Below are positions 1 to 9,240 of a stretch of 30,826 bases of DNA, piece after piece (position 1 is the first letter of the stretch; the number at the start of each line of letters is the position of its first letter). Source of the stretch: a virus; IMG/VR virus record IMGVR_UViG_3300032240_002118, positions 1 through 30,826 of that record; one strand, given 5' to 3'. A program made the position numbers and the translations under genes. Under the pieces are notes generated by a model that saw only the letters and a list, made by a program, of their open reading frames with translations, searched no databases and had not been told where the DNA came from.

Positions 1-755
1 ATAGTACAACAACATCGGGTTCACATACATATACTTTACAATATACAGCAAGTTCTCCATTAGATGGTTCATTATATAAAACATCAACTACCACAACGGG
101 AACAGTTTCTAAATCTAATCCTGCTTCACCAACATTGAGTTCAACTCCATCGGTTCAGTTAGGATATAGTTCAAATCAAATTGAACAAGGTGCAACGGGT
201 AGTATCACATTTACATCATCATCTGCAAATCCTTCTAATAGTTGGAATTTGACAAGTGTAACAACAAATGTGGCATCACCTTATTATGTAACTGGCTCTG
301 CAACCGGTTCTACTTCGATTAGTATAACCGCAACTGCAAACTACGCATCTCCATCGGGTGATAATAGTCCTGATTTAACAACAACATCAACTACTACTAA
401 TACTTATAGTAAGATTAGAAGTTTAAGATATGGTGCAAGTGCAGCAACATCGTTTACGGCGGGAGAATTGGAAACACTGGCATTGTGGGATACTACATTG
501 GGTGGTGCAATAGGAACGATTGTAAAAGGAACAACAACCGCAAGTGGTCAATCGGTAACAATTAGTTGGAGTGGTGATAAATTCCATTATATAGTATTCA
601 ATAGTTCATTATCAAATTTATCAAATATTACAACAAGTGGATTTGGGGTATTGGGTTCATTTGCAGTGACAACAGTTGGACAATACAAAATTTACAAAAC
701 AACTACTTTACAGGCAGGTGGTGCAGGAAGTAGTATAACATATATATTAACGTAG
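1..755 (+). CDS. tail/fibre-associated protein, 3' part only
   Basis: The reading frame with codons starting at position 3 is open from the window edge to the TAA at 753-755, so this is the C-terminal part (about 250 residues) of a longer protein whose start lies upstream. A TTG at 135 could act as a start but nothing supports it, because the frame continues upstream with the same Ser/Thr-rich composition. The visible part is rich in Ser, Thr, Gly and small residues and is predicted to be mostly beta strand, with no Cys and no hydrophobic segment. This fits an extended or beta-sandwich virion surface protein. It lies 20 bases ahead of another tail protein and at the head of a fibre cluster. 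No specific family is recognised. A structural role is inferred from composition and position. Confidence 0.6.
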   Translation, partial: STTTSGSHTYTLQYTASSPLDGSLYKTSTTTTGTVSKSNPASPTLSSTPSVQLGYSSNQIEQGATGSITFTSSSANPSNSWNLTSVTTNVASPYYVTGSATGSTSISITATANYASPSGDNSPDLTTTSTTTNTYSKIRSLRYGASAATSFTAGELETLALWDTTLGGAIGTIVKGTTTASGQSVTISWSGDKFHYIVFNSSLSNLSNITTSGFGVLGSFAVTTVGQYKIYKTTTLQAGGAGSSITYILT

Positions 756-775
756 TAAAATAGAAAAGATACAAA

Positions 776-1333
776 ATGGCAATTATATTACCTGGTGGTT
801 TTAATATAACAAATAGTGACCCAGTCGATGCTAGATTTAGTTTAGCAGACCAAGCGGCACGTTATGCATTATCTGCCGCTAACATATATGAAGGTTTACT
901 TATCTATCAACGTGATACCAATACTATATGGGTATTAAAAGATACTACAAATGTAGGAAATGTTAATGGTTGGGAAGAAGTCCTATTAAGTAATAGAGGG
1001 GCGTTTCAAATTTATCCAACTTATGCAGATTTAACCGCTGTATATGCAAATTATTTTACGGATGGGCAAATTGTTTATGTTGTAAATACTAATACATTAT
1101 ATCAGGCAACTGTAACTTATGCAGATTTTGTCAGTACATTTAGTGATTCAATTATTTGGAACACTTATACGTTTGGCAGTGGAGTTTCGTACCAAGCATC
1201 AAATGGATTAACAGGTTCATTATCAGGTAGTACAATGGTATTTTCGTTGGATACTGGTTCTGCTCAATTTCAAAGTGGAGTAGAATATGTAATTTCTTCG
1301 GGTTCTTTTACAATTGACTGCGGTAAAATTTAA
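776..1333 (+). CDS. small tail fibre/adhesin-like protein (185 aa)
   Basis: ATG at 776 follows the previous stop by 20 bases, so the two genes are probably co-transcribed. The N-terminal half (about residues 18-60) reads ARFSLADQAARYAL followed by GLLIYQRDTNTIWVLKD. A second block near residues 98-112 has GQIVYVVNTNTLYQA. This kind of short beta-hairpin repeat, with an aromatic after a turn, is common in phage tail and fibre proteins that describe parameters of an attached carbohydrate or fibre. The C-terminal third is Ser/Gly-rich and includes a SLDTGSAQF segment that resembles the LDTGSTHF segment of the large fibre at 4803, which suggests a shared fibre ancestry. No enzyme motif or signal peptide is visible. 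The fibre role is inferred from composition, the shared segment and the neighbours. Confidence 0.6.
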   Translation: MAIILPGGFNITNSDPVDARFSLADQAARYALSAANIYEGLLIYQRDTNTIWVLKDTTNVGNVNGWEEVLLSNRGAFQIYPTYADLTAVYANYFTDGQIVYVVNTNTLYQATVTYADFVSTFSDSIIWNTYTFGSGVSYQASNGLTGSLSGSTMVFSLDTGSAQFQSGVEYVISSGSFTIDCGKI

Positions 1334-1351
1334 TAAATCTAAAATATCTTT

Positions 1352-1361
1352 ATACTTATAT
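1352..1361 (+). promoter_or_regulatory. candidate late promoter, ATACTTATAT
   Basis: Exact match to the ATA(C/T)TTATAT motif that precedes most transcription units of the structural region. It lies 97 bases before the start of the 1061-residue fibre gene, the longest such spacing in the window, and leaves room for a structured leader (hairpin at 1366-1381). Confidence 0.5.
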
Positions 1362-1365
1362 TCAT

Positions 1366-1384
1366 AACACTACATAGTGTTTTA
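1366..1384 (+). terminator. short hairpin, weak terminator or leader structure
   Basis: AACACT (1366-1371), loop ACAT, AGTGTT (1376-1381), followed by a T-rich stretch. The 6-bp stem is weak. It could end transcripts of the upstream gene or form the 5' leader of the transcript that starts near 1365. Confidence 0.35.
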
Positions 1385-1458
1385 TTATTTAGGCATATGT
1401 CCTTACAACCAAAAAATAAAGGTTTTCATTTAAATCAAAAAAACAAAAAAGGAAAAAA

Positions 1459-4400
1459 ATGGCACAAATAATTAAACATAGAAGGGGTTCGTTAGAAGCC
1501 GTATCAAGTGCTACAAAAAGAGCAGGTGAATTATTAGTTGTAACGGGTTCAGCAGGAATCACAGCAACTAATGGTAACTCAATCTTATTTGTAGGTATTG
1601 ATGGTTCAACAGTAACACCCGCAAATAAAATTTTACAAGGAACTACAACTCCAAATTTAACTGGTGCAACATATGATACCTCAATCGATGGTATTCCATT
1701 TTATAATACATCAACTGAAAAATTATACATCGTTAACAAAGGTGGTAACGTTGAAGTAAAAGCAACAGCACAAACAGATGGAACTGGAATCGTTTCAGGT
1801 TCATCACAAATAAATTTAGGAAGTGTAAGTGGAAACTCAACATCAAACGTAACTGAAGGAACAAACCTTTATTATACTGATGCTAGAGTTAAAACTAAAT
1901 TAAACGCTGAAACAGTAGTAAGTGGTTCATCACAAATATTTATTGATTCAACAAACGGGTATTCAACATTTAGTAGTTCAATTGCAACATCAATAAGTGC
2001 ATCAGTTGCAGCTGGTACTCCAACTTTTGCAAATATAGCTGGTAAACCTGCAGGATTAGTAAGTGGGTCTTCACAAGTAGTTGGTATCTTAACGGATTTA
2101 AATACTTTTAGTGGTTCACAAATTACTAAAAATGCAACGTTAGCATCTTATACCGCATCAGTTGATACTTCTTTCAGTACACAGGCAACTAAAAATGCAA
2201 CTCTTGCTACTTATACTGCAAGTTTAGATACTAAAAATGCAACTCTTGCATCTTATACCTCTTCAGTTGATACTCTTAATACTACTCAAACTTCTAGATT
2301 AGACCAACTATCTACATTTAGTGGTTCTGTGGAAACTAAAAACGCAACTCTTGCTACTTATACTGCAAGTTTAGACACTAAAAACGCAACATTAGCATCT
2401 TATACCGCTTCAGTTGATACTCTTAATACTACTCAAACTTCTAGATTAGACCAATTATCTACATTTAGTGGTTCACAAAATACTAAGAATGCAACTCTTG
2501 CTAGTTATACTGCTTCATTAGTTGCAGCATTTACTGCAAGTGGTGTCAATGTAACATTCAATGGTGACCAAACTATTAAAGGTAACTTATATGTTCAAGG
2601 TACACAAACAGTTGTTGACTCTACTACGATTAACTTAGCAGATAATGTAATAGTATTAAACGCAGCAGGAACATCCGATGGTGGTTTAGTTGTGAGAGAT
2701 GCTACAGGTGTTTCAACGGTCTCAGGTTCTTTACTTTGGGATGTAACTAATGATTACTGGAAAGTAGGAAAATTAGGTTCTGAATCTCAAATATTAACTG
2801 CAGGTGGTATGAATGCTGTTTCGGCTTCATCTCAAATAATTTATGCAAATATCTCTTCAATTCCAGCAGGAATTGTTTCAGGTTCATCGCAAATATTTGG
2901 TGGAAGTGGATTAGTTTCAAGTTCTGCACAAATTACATACGCAAGTATATCTTCAATCCCAGCTGGTATTGTTAGTGGAAGTGCTCAAGTAACTCCATTA
3001 TTACCAACCGGAGTAGTTAGTGGTTCTGCTCAAACAATAGCAAACTTACCAACAGGAACTATTAGTGGTTCTTCGCAAGTAACTTACACAAATATCTCTT
3101 CAATTCCTGGTGGAATTGTTAGTGGTTCTTCACAAATAGTTTCTTCATTGTCAGGTCAAAACGTAAGTTTTGGAGTGATTTCAGGTTCAAATTTAAATGT
3201 AACAGGTAACGTAAACATAGATGGTAACTTAATATTAGGTGGTACAATCACAATTGGTGATACAACATCTGATAATTTAGTAGTAAACGCAGATTTGAGT
3301 TCATCACTTATACCAAATGACGATAACGCATTTGATTTGGGTTCTACTTCTAAAAGATATAGAGCAGTTTATGGTACAAACATAAATGGTGCAATAAATG
3401 CAAACAATGGTGTAGTTTCGGGTTCATCTCAAATTACTTACGCAAATATCTCTTCAATTCCTGGTGGAATCGTTTCTGGTTCTTCACAAACTATAAATTA
3501 CTTAAACTCTGCAGCACCGGGTGTTATATCGGGTTCTTCACAATTGAATTCAACTACAATCAATCTTGCAACATTAACAAATGTAACTGCAAGTGGTTCA
3601 TTTAGTGGTTCGTTCAAAGGTGATGGTTCTCTATTAACAGGTATTGCAAGTACATTAGCATTTAGTGGTTCTACTGGTAACGATACACTTAATTTAAAAA
3701 CTGAAGCTTTATTAGTAACAGGTTCAAATTCAATATCTGCAGCAGTAACTAATAATACAATCACAATTACGGCTGATAATGCTACTACATCTACAAAAGG
3801 TGTTGCTTCATTCTCATCTACTAACTTTGATGTAACTTCAGGTAATGTAGCAATTAAAGCAAATGGTGTAACCGCAGCAACTTTAAATTCTAATGTTGCT
3901 GGTACTGGTCTTTCTTTAAATGGTGGTGACAATTCATTAAAAGTGAATTATGGTTCAACCTCAGGTACTGCAGTAGAAGGTAATACTTCATTGGTTGTAC
4001 AAGGAACAACCGGCCAAATCTCTGTTACAGGTGGTTCAGTTACTTTAGGTAGTGGTGGAACAGTAACTATTGGGTTACCTGATAACGTAACTATCTCTGG
4101 TTCATTACAAGCAAGAGGTGATGTAACATTAGGTACTTCAGTATCATCTTCAGTAACAATTAAAGGTAACTTATATGTTCAAGGTACAACTACAACAGTT
4201 GATTCAACGACAGTACAAATTGGTGATAACATCATCGAATTAAATGGTACCGGAGCGGTTAATGGTGGTTTATTAGTAAGAGACGTAACAGGTGTATCAA
4301 CTACATCAGGTTCATTACTTTGGGATACTACAAACGATTATTGGAAAGCAGGAAAACTAGGTTCTGAAAAAGAAGTTGCTAGATTTAATGCTACACCAAC

Positions 4401-4644
4401 ATCAGGTTCAGTTCAAGTAATAGGAGCAAGTGGATTATTTGTAAATTCTCAAATTTCTGATGATGCTGTTAAAGTAACTATTGGAACTGATTTGATAATC
4501 AATGGATTAACTGCTAACTCATTCGTAGTATCGAATAGTTCTAAGAAGTTAATTTCAGTAACTCCATCAAACGCTGGTGATTTGATTCAATGGAATGGTT
4601 CATCATTCGTTGCTTCAAACGAATTAGATGGTGGAACTTTCTAA
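1459..4644 (+). CDS. large repeat-containing tail fibre protein (1061 aa)
   Basis: A structural fibre protein predicted to project from the tail and carry receptor-binding function. The N-terminus (MAQIIKHRRGS, then AGELLVV) matches the short N-terminal domain of many phage fibres, typified by the BPP-1 major tropism determinant: a basic xIIxxRRG start followed by a GEL segment. It is shared with the proteins at 4803, 8579 and 11451. The body has 14-residue TKNATLASYTASVD-type repeats (about residues 225-350), many VSGSSQI units, and two copies of a 70-residue module at residues 373-442 and 901-970. A segment DLSSSLIPNDDNAFDLGS near 615 recurs in the next fibre. Unlike the fibres at 4803 and 9270, there is no C-terminal S74 chaperone. 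The start has a purine-rich AAAAAAGGAAAAAA just upstream. A terminator follows the stop. Confidence 0.85.
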   Translation: MAQIIKHRRGSLEAVSSATKRAGELLVVTGSAGITATNGNSILFVGIDGSTVTPANKILQGTTTPNLTGATYDTSIDGIPFYNTSTEKLYIVNKGGNVEVKATAQTDGTGIVSGSSQINLGSVSGNSTSNVTEGTNLYYTDARVKTKLNAETVVSGSSQIFIDSTNGYSTFSSSIATSISASVAAGTPTFANIAGKPAGLVSGSSQVVGILTDLNTFSGSQITKNATLASYTASVDTSFSTQATKNATLATYTASLDTKNATLASYTSSVDTLNTTQTSRLDQLSTFSGSVETKNATLATYTASLDTKNATLASYTASVDTLNTTQTSRLDQLSTFSGSQNTKNATLASYTASLVAAFTASGVNVTFNGDQTIKGNLYVQGTQTVVDSTTINLADNVIVLNAAGTSDGGLVVRDATGVSTVSGSLLWDVTNDYWKVGKLGSESQILTAGGMNAVSASSQIIYANISSIPAGIVSGSSQIFGGSGLVSSSAQITYASISSIPAGIVSGSAQVTPLLPTGVVSGSAQTIANLPTGTISGSSQVTYTNISSIPGGIVSGSSQIVSSLSGQNVSFGVISGSNLNVTGNVNIDGNLILGGTITIGDTTSDNLVVNADLSSSLIPNDDNAFDLGSTSKRYRAVYGTNINGAINANNGVVSGSSQITYANISSIPGGIVSGSSQTINYLNSAAPGVISGSSQLNSTTINLATLTNVTASGSFSGSFKGDGSLLTGIASTLAFSGSTGNDTLNLKTEALLVTGSNSISAAVTNNTITITADNATTSTKGVASFSSTNFDVTSGNVAIKANGVTAATLNSNVAGTGLSLNGGDNSLKVNYGSTSGTAVEGNTSLVVQGTTGQISVTGGSVTLGSGGTVTIGLPDNVTISGSLQARGDVTLGTSVSSSVTIKGNLYVQGTTTTVDSTTVQIGDNIIELNGTGAVNGGLLVRDVTGVSTTSGSLLWDTTNDYWKAGKLGSEKEVARFNATPTSGSVQVIGASGLFVNSQISDDAVKVTIGTDLIINGLTANSFVVSNSSKKLISVTPSNAGDLIQWNGSSFVASNELDGGTF
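2575..2784 (+). repeat. fibre module copy 1 (210 bp, 70 aa)
   Basis: First of four 210-bp in-frame modules in three fibre genes (others at 4159-4368, 5970-6179 and 10278-10487). Each encodes a GNLxVQGT opening, a central D(N)xIxLN, a GGLxVxD strand and an SGSLLWDxTxDYWKxG close. Lengths are identical with no indels. Confidence 0.85.
4159..4368 (+). repeat. fibre module copy 2 (210 bp, 70 aa)
   Basis: Second copy of the 70-residue module, in the same gene as copy 1. Its opening bases (attaaaggtaacttatatgt) are identical to those of copy 1, so the two copies could recombine and delete or duplicate the 1.58 kb between them. Confidence 0.85.
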
Positions 4645-4665
4645 TACGGAATAAATAAAAAATCA

Positions 4666-4696
4666 AAATCCCTCACAATAGTGGGGGATTTTTTTT
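4666..4696 (+). terminator. rho-independent terminator
   Basis: Stem AAATCCCTCAC (4666-4676) pairs with GTGGGGGATTT (4681-4691) through 11 pairs including one G-T wobble, with loop AATA. A run of eight T follows (4689-4696). It closes the first fibre transcript, 21 bases after the stop of the 1061-residue fibre gene. Confidence 0.9.
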
Positions 4697-4711
4697 ATCT
4701 TTTTGTTTTTA

Positions 4712-4738
4712 AATACTTATATAGGTAGGATAAGTATT
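4712..4738 (+). repeat. inverted repeat at promoter
   Basis: AATACTTAT (4712-4720) and ATAAGTATT (4730-4738) are perfect 9-bp inverted repeats separated by 9 bases. The left arm overlaps the candidate promoter ATACTTATAT. The right arm places ATACTTATCC on the opposite strand. Confidence 0.6.
4713..4722 (+). promoter_or_regulatory. candidate late promoter, ATACTTATAT
   Basis: Exact match to the late-promoter motif, 17 bases past the terminator T-run and 80 bases before the fibre start at 4803. A second, near-perfect copy lies 55 bases downstream. Confidence 0.5.
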
Positions 4739-4767
4739 ATATCTCACTTACATTTTATTAAATGTCT

Positions 4768-4777
4768 ATATTTATAG
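4768..4777 (+). promoter_or_regulatory. candidate late promoter, ATATTTATAG
   Basis: Nine of ten positions match ATA(C/T)TTATAT. It ends 25 bases before the ATG at 4803, the typical spacing for this motif in the window, so it may be the main promoter of this fibre gene. Confidence 0.5.
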
Positions 4778-4802
4778 GAAATAAAATAGGAAATCTTAAT
4801 TA

Positions 4803-7800
4803 ATGGCTGCAATATTACAATTACGAAGAGGTTCATCCAATGCTTCTCCCTCATTAACGGAAGGTGAATTATACCTACATCAAAATTCAGGCTCAATTCA
4901 ATTTGGAAGTGGTTCATATGCGTACACATTATTACCATTGAGTGCACCTGCGTATGGTAACATAAATTTAAAAGGTGATATCTCTGCATCAAATTTAACC
5001 TTAACAGGTAATTTAACTGTTGCACAAAATATAACTTTTGGTGGTACATTAATTACATTTGGTGATGCTAATACTGATAACGTAGTAATTACTGCAGATT
5101 TGAGTTCATCACTTATACCAAATGATAATAATGCTTTTGATTTAGGTGCTTCAAATAAAAAATGGAAAAATTTATATGCAGTTTCTGCATCAATTGATAG
5201 TATATCCGTACCGGGAAGTGGTATTTTATCATCATCTAATACCTCATTTGCAACTTATACTGGAAGTATTAATGATAAAAATTCAACTCTTGCATTATAC
5301 ACCGCATCAATAGATAATAAATTTGTGGCAGTGAGTAGTAGTACAAGTTCTTTAAATTCATATACACAATCACAAGATACTAAAAATTCAACTCTTGCAA
5401 CTTATACATCAAGTTTAGATACTAAAAATACAACATTAGGAATATATACTGCAAGTTTAGATACTAAGAATACAACTTTAGGAAATTATACGGCATCGAT
5501 TGATACAAAATGGAGTACATTATCAAATGTAACTGCATCTATTTTATCAGCAACGTCATCATTAAATTCTTACACGGCCTCACAAGATACTAAGAATTCT
5601 ACCCTTGCAAATTATACTGGTTCAATCGATACAAAGTGGAGTACATTATCAAATGTAACTGCATCGGTTTTATCAGCAACAGCTTCATTAAATTTTTATA
5701 CCCAATCACAGGATACTAAGAATTCAACTCTTGCAAATTATACTGCAAGTTTAGATACTAAGAATACAACTTTAGGTTTAGTGACAAGTTCTTTATTAGC
5801 ATTTACTGCTTCTGAAGAAACTAAAAACTCAACTTTAGCAAATTATACAAGTTCAATTGATACAAAGTGGAGCACGATACAAAATGTAACTGCTTCAGTA
5901 TTATCATATACTCAATCTTTAAAGGATGCAATAACAGTTAGCGGTGTAGATGCTTCATCAACTACTACTATTAAAGGAAATTTAGTAGTTCAAGGAACAC
6001 AAACATCAATTAATTCAACTGCAATTGTCTTAGGTGATAATATCATCGAGTTAAATGGTACGTCAGTTGCAAATGGTGGTTTATTAGTTAAAGACCCAAC
6101 TGCAATATCAACTATATCTGGTTCTTTATTATGGGATTCAACAAGTGATTATTGGAAAGGTGGTAAATTAGCAAATGAATCAAAAATACTTTTAGCAGAA
6201 GGTGATAATATAGTATCTGGTTCATCACAAATTGATTTAACCTCAACTACTAATTATGTAAGTGGTATTAAAACAAGATTAAACGTAGAAGGTGTTATAT
6301 CATCATCAATTCAAATAAATTTAAATGATGTAACTAATTTTTCAACATATTCACAATCAGTTGATAATAGAATAAATTCATTAAATTCTTATACATCTTC
6401 ACAAAATACTAAAAATACAACATTAGGAACATATAGTGGTTCAATTAATGATAAGTGGAGTACGTTACAAAATGTAACTTCATCTTTAATTAATGCAACT
6501 TCATCTTATGAAACAAACGGCAGAGGAATTATTAGTGGAAGTGCACAAGTAATTCCATTATTACCTACCGGAACAGTTTCTGGCTCTTCACAAATATTGG
6601 GTGGTAGTGATATTTTAAGCGGGTCTACTGCAATAGTATCAACCACTACCCCATCTATATCCAAAACAGGTTCTTTGTGGTTTAACGGAGATGATGGTAA
6701 CCTTTATATAAAATATGGTACTCAATGGATTCCAACATTTGGTTTACCATTATTACCATCAGGGTTAGTTTCAGCATCGTTGGATACTACTAATGTAGAT
6801 ATCACAATTAATGGTGGTACTATTTCTGCTAACCTAAGAGGTGGTGTAGTTAGTGGTTCTCAACAACTGACTAGTTCATATGATGCTAGATATGCATTAT
6901 CATCATCATTTCAAACATTATTAGGTGCGAATCCATTATCATCATTAGGTTCAGCCGCATTTTATTATGTAACATCATCTGCAGATATAGTGTTGGTAAG
7001 TGGCAGTGTTAATTATACAAACAATCATTTACTTACGGCAGGTGCTACTAAGAAATATGTAGATTGGAGAACTGAAGAACTTTTACTTGCAGCATCACTA
7101 GCAGATATTACTGCTGTTAATGCAGGTAGTGGTTTAAGTGGTGGAGGAATATCGGGAGATGTAACTCTTACATTAGATACTGGTTCTACTCATTTTACAA
7201 ATGGTGTTGATATTCGTTTGACATCTTTAAATTCTTACACATCTTCACAAGATACTAAGAATTCAACTCTTGCTACATATACTTCAAGTTTAGAAACTAA
7301 AAATTCAACTTTAGCAAGTTATACGAGTTCAAATAACACTACACAAAGTGAACAAAATAGTAGATTAAATAATTTAGAATTATATACTGGTTCGGTCCCA
7401 TCATTAAGTTCATTGAATTCTTACACATCTTCACAAGATACCAAAAATTCAACTCTTGCAACTTATACAAGTAGTTTAGAAACTAAAAACTTAACTCTTG
7501 CAACATATACAAGTAGTTTAGAAACTAAAAATTCAACTCTTGCTACTTATACAAGTAGTTTAGAAACTAAAAATTCAACTCTTGCTACTTATACTGCATC
7601 GGTTAATTCACAACTTTCAAACTTAACTCTTGCAACTTCATCTTACGAAACTAAGGGTAGAGGAATTATTAGTGGTAGTTCTCAATTAAGTGGAACTACT
7701 ATTACGGATTTAACTATTGTTAATTTAACAACAATTAATGAAACCGCATCGGTTATATTTAGTAGTGGCTCTAATAGATTTGGTGATTTTGGTAATGACA

Positions 7801-8579
7801 CACACTCATTTACAGGCTCAGTTCAAATATCGGGTTCACTTACAACTATCGGAGCATCAACTGCAACTTCATTTAACGGAGTAATAAATGCTACAAACGG
7901 AGTAATCTCAGGTTCATCACAACTTACTGCAACATTACCCACGGGGGTAGTTAGTGGAAGTTCACAAATTACTTACGCAAATATTTCTTCAATTCCTCCA
8001 GGCATAGTTTCAGGTTCATCTCAAATTATATTATTGTTACCAAGCGGAGTAGTTTCTGGTTCAGCACAAACAATAGCAAACTTACCAACGGGAACTATTA
8101 GTGGTTCTTCACAAGTAACTAGAACATTACAACAAATAACTGATACGGGTGCAACTACCTCAAATGCAATTACCATTTCAAATGCTACCGCATCTACAAC
8201 TAAAACAACTGGTGCTTTAATCGTAACAGGTGGTATAGGTGTGAATGGTGATATTAATGCAGGAGGTGATATTGTTGCCTTCGCATCATCGGATATTAGA
8301 TTAAAAAATAATATTAGACCAATCCAATCCCCATTAGAAAAAATTTCTAAAATAAATGGGTGTGAGTTCGAATGGAATGCTGAGTTACAAACTATTTATA
8401 GTGGTAAAGATTATGGAGTCATCGCTCAAGAAATTGAAGAAGTATTCCCTGAATTAGTACAAACAAGAGAAAATGGTTACAAAGCAGTTAAATATGATAA
8501 ATTAGTATCTGTTTTAATTGAAGGTATTAAGGAATTAACCAAACAAGTGGAATATTTAAAAACCAAAATAGAAAATTAA
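4803..8579 (+). CDS. long tail fibre with C-terminal S74 intramolecular chaperone (1258 aa)
   Basis: The largest protein in the window, predicted to form a trimeric, repeat-built tail fibre. It starts with the shared fibre N-terminal domain (MAAILQLRRGS, then EGELYL). Residues about 130-385 and 800-950 are rich in 14-residue TKNSTLATYTSSLE repeats, and a 14-residue period equals two coiled-coil heptads. A 70-residue module is at 390-459. VSGSSQ units flank it. The C-terminus is a peptidase_S74 domain: SDIRLKNN with Ser1163, then YGVIAQEIEEVFPELV and YKAVKYDKLV, ending in a predicted coiled coil. S74 domains fold the trimer and then cut themselves off at the Ser of the SDxRxK motif. Both Ser1163 and Lys1168 are present, so release of about 96 residues is expected. 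The stop TAA overlaps the next ATG by one base (TAATG), which suggests translational coupling. Confidence 0.92.
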   Translation: MAAILQLRRGSSNASPSLTEGELYLHQNSGSIQFGSGSYAYTLLPLSAPAYGNINLKGDISASNLTLTGNLTVAQNITFGGTLITFGDANTDNVVITADLSSSLIPNDNNAFDLGASNKKWKNLYAVSASIDSISVPGSGILSSSNTSFATYTGSINDKNSTLALYTASIDNKFVAVSSSTSSLNSYTQSQDTKNSTLATYTSSLDTKNTTLGIYTASLDTKNTTLGNYTASIDTKWSTLSNVTASILSATSSLNSYTASQDTKNSTLANYTGSIDTKWSTLSNVTASVLSATASLNFYTQSQDTKNSTLANYTASLDTKNTTLGLVTSSLLAFTASEETKNSTLANYTSSIDTKWSTIQNVTASVLSYTQSLKDAITVSGVDASSTTTIKGNLVVQGTQTSINSTAIVLGDNIIELNGTSVANGGLLVKDPTAISTISGSLLWDSTSDYWKGGKLANESKILLAEGDNIVSGSSQIDLTSTTNYVSGIKTRLNVEGVISSSIQINLNDVTNFSTYSQSVDNRINSLNSYTSSQNTKNTTLGTYSGSINDKWSTLQNVTSSLINATSSYETNGRGIISGSAQVIPLLPTGTVSGSSQILGGSDILSGSTAIVSTTTPSISKTGSLWFNGDDGNLYIKYGTQWIPTFGLPLLPSGLVSASLDTTNVDITINGGTISANLRGGVVSGSQQLTSSYDARYALSSSFQTLLGANPLSSLGSAAFYYVTSSADIVLVSGSVNYTNNHLLTAGATKKYVDWRTEELLLAASLADITAVNAGSGLSGGGISGDVTLTLDTGSTHFTNGVDIRLTSLNSYTSSQDTKNSTLATYTSSLETKNSTLASYTSSNNTTQSEQNSRLNNLELYTGSVPSLSSLNSYTSSQDTKNSTLATYTSSLETKNLTLATYTSSLETKNSTLATYTSSLETKNSTLATYTASVNSQLSNLTLATSSYETKGRGIISGSSQLSGTTITDLTIVNLTTINETASVIFSSGSNRFGDFGNDTHSFTGSVQISGSLTTIGASTATSFNGVINATNGVISGSSQLTATLPTGVVSGSSQITYANISSIPPGIVSGSSQIILLLPSGVVSGSAQTIANLPTGTISGSSQVTRTLQQITDTGATTSNAITISNATASTTKTTGALIVTGGIGVNGDINAGGDIVAFASSDIRLKNNIRPIQSPLEKISKINGCEFEWNAELQTIYSGKDYGVIAQEIEEVFPELVQTRENGYKAVKYDKLVSVLIEGIKELTKQVEYLKTKIEN
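5970..6179 (+). repeat. fibre module copy 3 (210 bp, 70 aa)
   Basis: Third copy of the shared 70-residue module, at residues 390-459 of the 1258-residue fibre. It has the same length as the others and the same SGSLLWDSTSDYWK close. Confidence 0.85.
7440..7607 (+). repeat. 42-bp tandem repeat, four units
   Basis: Four consecutive 42-bp units begin at 7440, 7482, 7524 and 7566, each encoding a T-K-N-(S/L)-T-L-A-T-Y-T-(S/A)-S type 14-mer. Adjacent units differ at only a few bases, which suggests recent expansion. More diverged copies of the unit lie at about 5380-5870 and 7240-7320 in the same gene and at about 2130-2530 in the upstream fibre. Confidence 0.9.
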
Positions 8580-9223
8580 TGGCACAAATTATTAAATTCA
8601 AAAGGTCAACGACCGCTGGAGCAATACCTACAACTGGTTCACTACAATATGGTGAAATAGCAATGAACGTTACCGATGGTAAGGTATTTTTTAGAAAGTC
8701 AGGTTCAGTAGATTCAATAGAATCAGTAGTAACAACCAACACTTCAACTGCTATAGCGGGTAACCTTAATATAACAGGTTCAATTACCGCTTCGTATTTT
8801 AAAGGTGATGGTAGTGGGTTAGAAAACGTAACAATTGCTCAGACGGCAACAATTCAACGTTCTTTTACTTCTTCATCTAGTTGGGTAGTTGCTCATAATT
8901 TTAATACTCCTAATGCAATTGCACAAGTGTATGATACCGATGGATACCAAATTATCCCATCAACATTAAGACATACTGATTATAATACTATAACAATTAC
9001 ATTTGAATCTGCTAGAAGTGGTTATGTAGTGGTAGCAAAGGGTGGTCATATAGTTAGTGGTTCAATTGATTCTGCTAATATCACTGGATTTAGTACTGCA
9101 GTAATAAATCAAGTAAATGCACTTGGTATTTTTAGTGGCTCATCTCAAATAACATTGAGTGGAGATGTAACAGGAACAGCAAATGCTTCAGTAATTTCTA
9201 GTATAGATGGCGGTTCAATTTAA
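8579..9223 (+). CDS. short fibre/adhesin protein, paralogue of the 11451 gene (214 aa)
   Basis: ATG at 8579 shares its first base with the stop of the preceding fibre. The N-terminus (MAQIIKFKRST, then GEIAMN and GKVFF) is the shared fibre attachment-type domain. A linker with ITASYFKGDGSGL, a motif frequent in phage fibres, follows at about residues 65-80. Residues about 92-157 form a beta domain beginning with RSFTSSSSWVVAHNF and ending YVVVAKGGHIVSG. The protein at 11451 has the same architecture and clear sequence similarity throughout, so the two are paralogues. The C-terminus carries a Gly/Ser segment with SGSSQI and SGDVTG. It is likely a partner of the upstream S74 fibre, for example a connector or a tip. 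This is inferred from the coupled arrangement. Confidence 0.8.
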   Translation: MAQIIKFKRSTTAGAIPTTGSLQYGEIAMNVTDGKVFFRKSGSVDSIESVVTTNTSTAIAGNLNITGSITASYFKGDGSGLENVTIAQTATIQRSFTSSSSWVVAHNFNTPNAIAQVYDTDGYQIIPSTLRHTDYNTITITFESARSGYVVVAKGGHIVSGSIDSANITGFSTAVINQVNALGIFSGSSQITLSGDVTGTANASVISSIDGGSI

Positions 9224-9230
9224 AAAAAAT

Positions 9231-9240
9231 ATATTTATTA
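9231..9240 (+). promoter_or_regulatory. degenerate late-promoter-like motif, ATATTTATTA
   Basis: Eight of ten positions match ATA(C/T)TTATAT. It ends 29 bases before the ATG at 9270, the usual spacing in this window. The same variant occurs before the tail tube gene at 17442. Confidence 0.35.

Noticed and set aside
135-137. TTG as the start of the first gene
   Set aside because: The same frame is open to the window edge with the same composition, so the gene is cut by the window and starts upstream.
7216-7610. CRISPR-like array because of regularly spaced repeats
   Set aside because: The repeats are in-frame, contiguous 42-bp coding units with no unique spacers.
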